From a bacterium (lineage in GTDB: Bacteria > Atribacterota > JS1 > SB-45 > 34-128): DNA of 10,133 nt. The stretch spans positions 1 through 10,133 of the forward strand of contig JAHIPR010000075.1 in NCBI GenBank assembly GCA_018903015.1. The letters run 5' to 3'. Made by a program: the position numbers and the translations under genes. The notes under the pieces are model-generated. The model was not told where the DNA came from. It saw nothing but the letters and a program-made list of their open reading frames with translations, and ran no database searches. Positions 7,000-10,133 of the stretch are shown piece after piece. The first letter of the stretch is position 1; each line of letters begins with the position of its first letter.

Positions 7000-8529
7000 A
7001 TGAATAAGTTACCTATTAATATAAATGATTTAATAAATGCACGTACAGTAGAGTGGGAGCGAATAGAATTTAAAGAAGGCTGGAATCCGGAGGATGTCTT
7101 GCAAACAATGTGTGCATTTGCCAATGATTTTCATAATTTAGGTGGCGGATATATTATTTTAGGAATCAAGGAAAAAAATGGGCGTCCTGTTTTACCTCCG
7201 AAAGGGCTTTGCGAAAATATTATTGATAAAATTCAGAAAGGGATCATTGAACTCGGTTATAAAATACAGCCGTATTATCATCCGATTATTTTTCCCTGTA
7301 CGTTTAAGAAAAAACAAGTTTTAGTTTTATGGTGTATCGGTGGTCAATCACGGCCGTACAAGGCTCCTGTTTCTTTATCCAAGCTGAATAAAAGGCATGC
7401 ATATTATATTCGAAAAGCATCTGAAACAGTTATTGCAAAAACACAAGACGAAAAGGAATTATTTGAATTAGCCTCACAAATTCCCTTTGATGATCGTATG
7501 CATCATACGGCAACTATTAAAGATCTTGATCTTGGATTAATACGAGGTTATTTACAGCAGGTAAAAAGTGATCTTTTCAGTGAGTCCGCGAAGATGGATT
7601 TTGTACAGTTGTGTCGAAATATGAGTATTGTTGATGGACCTGAGGAATATGTACGGCCAAAAAATGTTGGTTTGATGTTTTTTAATCCTGAACCATATAA
7701 GTTTTTCCCGCAAACACAAATTGATGTGGTACATTTCCCTGATGGACCCGGGGCTGATTCCTTTTCTGAGAAATCTTTTAAAGGGCCGCTTGACCGGATG
7801 CTTACCGATGCGCTTAATTATATTAAATCTCAATTTATTGAAGAAAAAGTTCAGAAATTTCCCGACAGGGCAGAAGCGGAACGCAGATATAATTATCCGT
7901 ATGTAGCAATAGAAGAGGTTCTGACCAACGCTGTTTATCATCGTTCCTATGAGATGCGCGAGCCTATTGAAGTAAGGTTATTGCCGGATAGAATTACGAT
8001 TGGCAGTTTCCCGGGACCGGACAGATCAATTACTGATAAAGATATGCAAAAATGCCGGTTTATATCAAGGAGATACCGTAACCGAAGAATAGGAGAATTT
8101 TTAAAAGAACTTGATATGACAGAAGGGCGAGGGACAGGAATACCAAAGATTTTACAGGCAATCGAAAAGAACGATTCTCCGAAACCGATTTTTCATACAG
8201 ATGAAGACCGCAGTTATTTTGTGGTAGAGTTACTGCTTCACCCAGCATTTGTCAAAGATAAAGAACCAGAGCTACGGCCAGAGCTACGGCCAGAGCTACG
8301 GCCAGAGCTGTCTTTGCAAAATAAAATACTGCGTATTTTAAAAAATGGAGATTTTAGCAAATCTGCTATTGCCGAAAAAATAGGTCATAAAGCTGTTTCA
8401 GGTGAATTAAATAAACAGGTGAGAAATTTAATGAAGGCTGGGCTTATTGAATATACTATTCCAAAAAAGCCAAACAGTCCTAAGCAAAAATACCGCTTGA
8501 CATCTAAAGGTCAAAAAGTTGGGATATAA
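7000..8529 (+). CDS. Schlafen/AlbA_2-type regulator with GHKL-like ATPase fold and winged helix
   Basis: 509 residues. Residues 18-145 are an AlbA_2 (Schlafen, divergent AAA-4) domain: EWERIEFKEGW, then GGGYIILGIKEKNGRP (48-63) and YYIRKASETVIAK (135-147). Residues about 297-400 look like the HATPase_c_4 domain of RecG-like regulators: AIEEVLTNAVYHRSY (E305/E306, N310, H314) and EGRGTGIPKIL (375-385). A linker of repeated PELR follows (423-437), then a winged helix (about 439-507: ILRILKNGDFSKSAIAEKIG, then GLIEYT and YRLTSKG). The family is usually called a putative transcriptional regulator or ATP-dependent helicase-related protein, and is common near defence and mobile genes. DNA or RNA binding is inferred; no helicase motifs are seen. 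It starts at ATG 7000 and ends 13 bases before an IS-derived repeat. It is less AT-rich than the genes at the left. Confidence 0.85.
   Translation: MNKLPININDLINARTVEWERIEFKEGWNPEDVLQTMCAFANDFHNLGGGYIILGIKEKNGRPVLPPKGLCENIIDKIQKGIIELGYKIQPYYHPIIFPCTFKKKQVLVLWCIGGQSRPYKAPVSLSKLNKRHAYYIRKASETVIAKTQDEKELFELASQIPFDDRMHHTATIKDLDLGLIRGYLQQVKSDLFSESAKMDFVQLCRNMSIVDGPEEYVRPKNVGLMFFNPEPYKFFPQTQIDVVHFPDGPGADSFSEKSFKGPLDRMLTDALNYIKSQFIEEKVQKFPDRAEAERRYNYPYVAIEEVLTNAVYHRSYEMREPIEVRLLPDRITIGSFPGPDRSITDKDMQKCRFISRRYRNRRIGEFLKELDMTEGRGTGIPKILQAIEKNDSPKPIFHTDEDRSYFVVELLLHPAFVKDKEPELRPELRPELRPELSLQNKILRILKNGDFSKSAIAEKIGHKAVSGELNKQVRNLMKAGLIEYTIPKKPNSPKQKYRLTSKGQKVGI
8266..8309 (+). repeat. 12-bp tandem repeat inside the AlbA_2 gene
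   Basis: CCAGAGCTACGG occurs three times in a row (8266-8301), followed by an 8-base partial copy. The unit is a multiple of three, so each copy adds four residues (PELR) without breaking the frame. It sits exactly between the ATPase-like domain and the winged helix. Confidence 0.9.
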
Positions 8530-8542
8530 ATTAAATAAATAA

Positions 8543-8719
8543 GGAAGGTGTACTAAGTCAATAATTTGGTAACTTTTAGCGGAAAACCTATATGATCTGA
8601 GGAGTTTCTTATCCAGATGGTTGAGGCCTTAGGTATTACTATAGATAGACGTCCTAAAGAGAAACCTCGTAAAAGGAAAAATTAGAGCATAGAAAAAATA
8701 GGATGTGGTTCTATTTTAA
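8543..8719 (+). repeat. IS-derived repeat with transposase tail (copy C)
   Basis: The 177-base element starts GGAAGGTGTACTAAGTCAAT, carries the tail of a transposase reading frame, and ends with a degenerate hairpin AAAATAG/CTATTTT (8695-8701, 8711-8717). Copy D at 9831 aligns over its whole length in the same orientation. The head matches copies A and B. Confidence 0.75.
8578..8685 (+). pseudogene. Tail of a decayed IS200/REP-associated (Y1) transposase, copy C
   Basis: The 36 codons read SGKPI, a TGA stop (8593-8595), SEEFLIQMVEALGI, then a basic RRPKEKPRKRKN ending at TAG. The GKP-hydrophobic-GSEEFL ... G(R)P(R)KRK pattern is the C-terminal signature, from memory, of Y1-family REP-associated transposases. 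No catalytic HUH motif or Tyr remains, so it cannot be active. Confidence 0.6.
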
Positions 8720-8729
8720 ATAATACAGT

Positions 8730-8758
8730 TTGACATTGTAGTCAATAAATACTACAAT
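8730..8758 (+). promoter_or_regulatory. Sigma-70-type promoter of the MNT-HEPN operon
   Basis: TTGACA (8730-8735), a 17-base spacer and TACAAT (8753-8758) form a near-consensus promoter 24 bases or less upstream of the chosen ATG. The short leader contains the ribosome site. It argues against the TTG at 8758 as start, because that codon overlaps the -10 box. Confidence 0.8.
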
Positions 8759-8781
8759 TGTATTCAGAAAGGACTACAATT
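8735..8781. promoter_or_regulatory. Operator-like array: inverted repeat plus third half-site
   Basis: ATTGTAGT (8735-8742) and ACTACAAT (8751-8758) form a perfect 8-bp inverted repeat filling the promoter from the end of the -35 to the -10 box. ACTACAATT recurs at 8773-8781, exactly 22 bases after its first occurrence (8751), overlapping the end of the ribosome site and touching the ATG. A repressor bound here would block RNA polymerase. The MNT protein's own winged helix is the obvious candidate, by inference. Confidence 0.7.
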
Positions 8782-9354
8782 ATGGATTTATTTCGTATTA
8801 CCAAATCTAAATTAAGAGAAGAACTTTTAGCGCTCTATTTTACCAATCCAAATAAAAAATACTATTTAAGAGAGTTAGAGAGAATACTTAACTTTTCAGT
8901 AGGAAATATTCGCCGTGAGTTGATTAAATTAGAAAGTACAGGGCTTTTTCTTAGTGAGAACAAAGGGAATCTTGTTTATTATTATTTAAATCAATCTTAT
9001 CCTCTTTTTGAAGAATTAAAGAGCATTATCTTTAAAACTTCCGGTGCCCCTAAAATACTTCAAAATTTCTTAGAAAAATTTAATGGTATCAGTCAGGCTT
9101 TTATTTATGGTTCTTTCGCTAAGGGAGAAGAGAAAGAGGGTAGTGATGTAGATTTATTAATTATAGGAGAGGTCAATGAGGATAAATTAATTGAAGTGAT
9201 AAGCAAGTTAGAGAGAAAATTACAAAGAGAAATAAATTATGCTATTTATAGAAAAGAAGATTTTAAGAAGAAGAAGAAAGAGGGGAATCCTTTTATTTTA
9301 GATATTTTAAAAGAGAAGAAAATATTTTTGATTGGGGATGAAGATGGACTATAA
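8782..9354 (+). CDS. HTH-MNT nucleotidyltransferase, antitoxin of a HEPN/MNT pair
   Basis: 190 residues from ATG 8782, with GAAAGGA at 8767-8773. An alternative TTG at 8758 overlaps the -10 box. Residues 8-80 are a winged helix of ArsR-like type (LREELLALYF, YYLRELERILNFSVGNIRREL, then the wing LVYYYLN). Residues 105-190 are a minimal nucleotidyltransferase: IYGSFAKGEE with G110-S111, then S121-D122-V-D124, the nucleotide and metal-binding motif. A third strand reads EINYAIY, with Asn152 where an acid often sits. Such antitoxins transfer AMP to the partner HEPN toxin and silence it. The downstream HEPN gene overlaps by 11 bases, so the two are translationally coupled. The HTH domain and promoter array suggest autoregulation. 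Lysine-rich stretch at 162-166. Confidence 0.88.
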   Translation: MDLFRITKSKLREELLALYFTNPNKKYYLRELERILNFSVGNIRRELIKLESTGLFLSENKGNLVYYYLNQSYPLFEELKSIIFKTSGAPKILQNFLEKFNGISQAFIYGSFAKGEEKEGSDVDLLIIGEVNEDKLIEVISKLERKLQREINYAIYRKEDFKKKKKEGNPFILDILKEKKIFLIGDEDGL

Positions 9355-9814
9355 AAACACAGTAAAAATAATGTTGAACCAGGGTTTAATTAAAAAACAA
9401 AAAGTAGATTTTTCACACATCGAAGCCCTTTTACTTCGAGCTCATAAAGATATAGTTGCCGCAAAAGCTAATTTAGAAATTGATGAAGAAGTAACTTATA
9501 ATTATGCGTATTTAGCAATGTTAAGATGTGGCAGGTCAATAGTTTTTATGAAAGGGTACAGATCAGTTAATGGACAACAGCATAAAACAATTATTGAACT
9601 ATCTGGAGAAATCCTGGGAGAAGAATTTAAAAGTATTGTTAAAAAATTTGATCATATGCGGCGGAAACGAAACCAATTTACTTATGACCCTTTCCTTCCT
9701 GTTTCCAAAATTGAAGCAGAAAATGCTTTGAAAACAGCAGAGGAATTTGTAACAATAGTGTTGAAAATAGTTCAAAAAGAAAATCCTCAACTAAGATTAA
9801 GTTTTAATGATTGA
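9344..9814 (+). CDS. HEPN-domain protein, putative toxin of the MNT/HEPN pair
   Basis: 156 residues from ATG 9344, preceded by GGGG at 9334-9337 (six bases). TTG 9332 and ATG 9338 are alternative starts but are worse placed. The protein is all-helical: IEALLLRAHKDIVAAKANL, YAYLAMLRCGRSIVFMKGY (a usual HEPN helix), then QQHKTIIELSGEIL and FDHMRRKRNQFTYDP. HEPN toxins are metal-independent RNases with R-x4-6-H. Here the corresponding run is R109-N-Q-F-T-Y114, so the His is a Tyr. The four-helix fold and the partner gene make the family call secure, but the RNase activity is uncertain. It overlaps the MNT gene by 11 bases and ends 16 bases before repeat copy D. The tyrosine could be an AMP acceptor, by analogy with other HEPN/MNT pairs. 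Confidence 0.85.
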   Translation: MDYKNTVKIMLNQGLIKKQKVDFSHIEALLLRAHKDIVAAKANLEIDEEVTYNYAYLAMLRCGRSIVFMKGYRSVNGQQHKTIIELSGEILGEEFKSIVKKFDHMRRKRNQFTYDPFLPVSKIEAENALKTAEEFVTIVLKIVQKENPQLRLSFND

Positions 9815-9866
9815 ATAAATAAAATAAATAGGAAGGGCGTGCCAGCTCTATAACTCGATAACTTTT

Positions 9867-9974
9867 GATGGGAAACCTATAGGATCTGAGGAGCTTCTTA
9901 GCCAGATGGTTGAGGCTTTAGGTATTATTATAGACAGACATCCTAAAGGAAGAATTCGTAAAAGGGAAAATTGA
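9867..9974 (+). pseudogene. Tail of a decayed IS200/REP-associated (Y1) transposase, copy D
   Basis: 36 codons without an internal stop: DGKPIGSEELLSQMVEALGI then IDRHPKGRIRKREN and TGA. 25 of 35 residues match copy C, and the lengths are equal. The catalytic part of the transposase is absent. The frame lacks a start in this window and is probably not expressed. Confidence 0.6.
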
Positions 9975-9983
9975 ACCATAGAA

Positions 9984-10004
9984 AAAATAGGGTGTCCCTA
10001 TTTT
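9984..10004. terminator. Perfect hairpin at the end of copy D, likely terminator
   Basis: AAAATAGGG (9984-9992) and CCCTATTTT (9996-10004) form a 9-bp stem with a 3-base TGT loop and end in TTTT on + and, reading the other way, a longer T-run. It can terminate transcripts of the HEPN operon and may also be the element's end hairpin. Confidence 0.6.
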
Positions 10005-10011
10005 AATTATT

Positions 10012-10040
10012 TTGATTATAATGTGAAAGTATGATATTAT
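10012..10040 (+). promoter_or_regulatory. Probable promoter of the AbrB-type gene
   Basis: TTGATT (10012-10017), a 17-base spacer and TATTAT (10035-10040) lie just after the hairpin. AATGTGA is repeated at 10020-10026 and 10044-10050, 24 bases apart, on either side of the -10 box. It is a possible autoregulator site. Confidence 0.6.
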
Positions 10041-10050
10041 GACAATGTGA

Positions 10051-10058
10051 TAGGAGGT
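10051..10058 (+). promoter_or_regulatory. Ribosome binding site of the AbrB-type gene
   Basis: TAGGAGGT is close to the full Shine-Dalgarno consensus and lies seven bases before the ATG at 10066. It fixes the start of the partial gene. Confidence 0.85.
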
Positions 10059-10065
10059 AAAAATT

Positions 10066-10133
10066 ATGAGCTTAACTAAAATAAATCCCAGAGGACAAAT
10101 TACCATACCGGCAAAGTTTAGAAGTGCCTTGCA
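10066..10133 (+). CDS. SpoVT/AbrB-family DNA-binding protein, 3'-truncated by window edge
   Basis: Only 22 residues are visible: MSLTKINPRGQITIPAKFRS and AL. The xxRGQITIPxxxR motif is the swapped-hairpin AbrB fold, which binds DNA as a dimer. Members are either global transition regulators or, more often in islands, antitoxins of VapBC-type or other toxin-antitoxin pairs. The window ends before any partner gene. The strong ribosome site, close promoter and upstream terminator-like hairpin indicate an independent transcription unit. Confidence 0.85.
   Translation, partial: MSLTKINPRGQITIPAKFRSAL

Larger units (their letters stand above)
9831..10006 (+). repeat. IS-derived repeat with transposase tail (copy D)
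   Basis: The 176-base element aligns end to end with copy C (8543-8719) in direct orientation. It lies 16 bases after the HEPN stop. Its head reads GGAAGGGCGTGCCAGCTC and its end is a perfect hairpin. The two copies bracket the MNT-HEPN operon. Confidence 0.75.

Noticed and set aside
7552..7941. 129-codon open frame on the - strand within the AlbA_2 gene
   Set aside because: It lies entirely opposite a well-supported gene, and its translation shows no recognisable motif.
10020..10050. Possible CRISPR-like or iteron repeats (AATGTGA twice)
   Set aside because: Only two 7-base copies; kept solely as a possible operator note.

Overview
This AT-rich window is bacterial and every gene I can support is on the + strand. 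It uses strong Shine-Dalgarno sites and at least one TTG start. It looks like an accessory or defence island from a low-GC Firmicute-like or candidate-phylum anaerobe. No rRNA, tRNA or housekeeping gene is present to fix the taxonomy, so that guess is weak.

Left third (1-4014): the C-terminal part of a type IIG (Eco57I-like) restriction-modification enzyme enters from outside the window. A membrane-anchored protein resembling the uncharacterised LPO_1073/Vpar_1526 family follows, and 74 bases later a TIR-domain protein. The TIR protein has a catalytic-type WxxxE motif. It ends in SEDDIPF, very close to the C-terminal peptide that SSB uses to recruit DNA-maintenance enzymes. This pair is the best candidate here for an undescribed system.

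Middle (4015-6999): two orphan genes sit on either side of an imperfect hairpin with integron attC features. One is a possible HEPN-like helical protein and the other a possible PD-(D/E)XK-type nuclease. The attC-like hairpin lacks its right core site. An HNH-endonuclease gene with a TTG start follows. Two long non-coding gaps hold hairpins and short fragments of a repeat family.

Right third (7000-10133): a Schlafen/AlbA_2-type regulator with a GHKL-like ATPase fold, an in-frame 12-bp tandem repeat in a linker, and a winged-helix tail. Next is an HTH-MNT nucleotidyltransferase plus HEPN toxin-antitoxin operon with a near-consensus promoter and three operator-like half-sites. A SpoVT/AbrB-type gene begins at the right edge. 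The MNT-HEPN operon is bracketed by two direct ~176-bp repeats, each carrying the tail of a decayed IS200/REP-associated (Y1) transposase and a terminal hairpin.

Together the genes suggest a stockpile of nucleic-acid-targeting and NAD-targeting defence functions, assembled by small mobile elements and possibly by integron-like capture. All family calls come from reading motifs by eye, with no database search.
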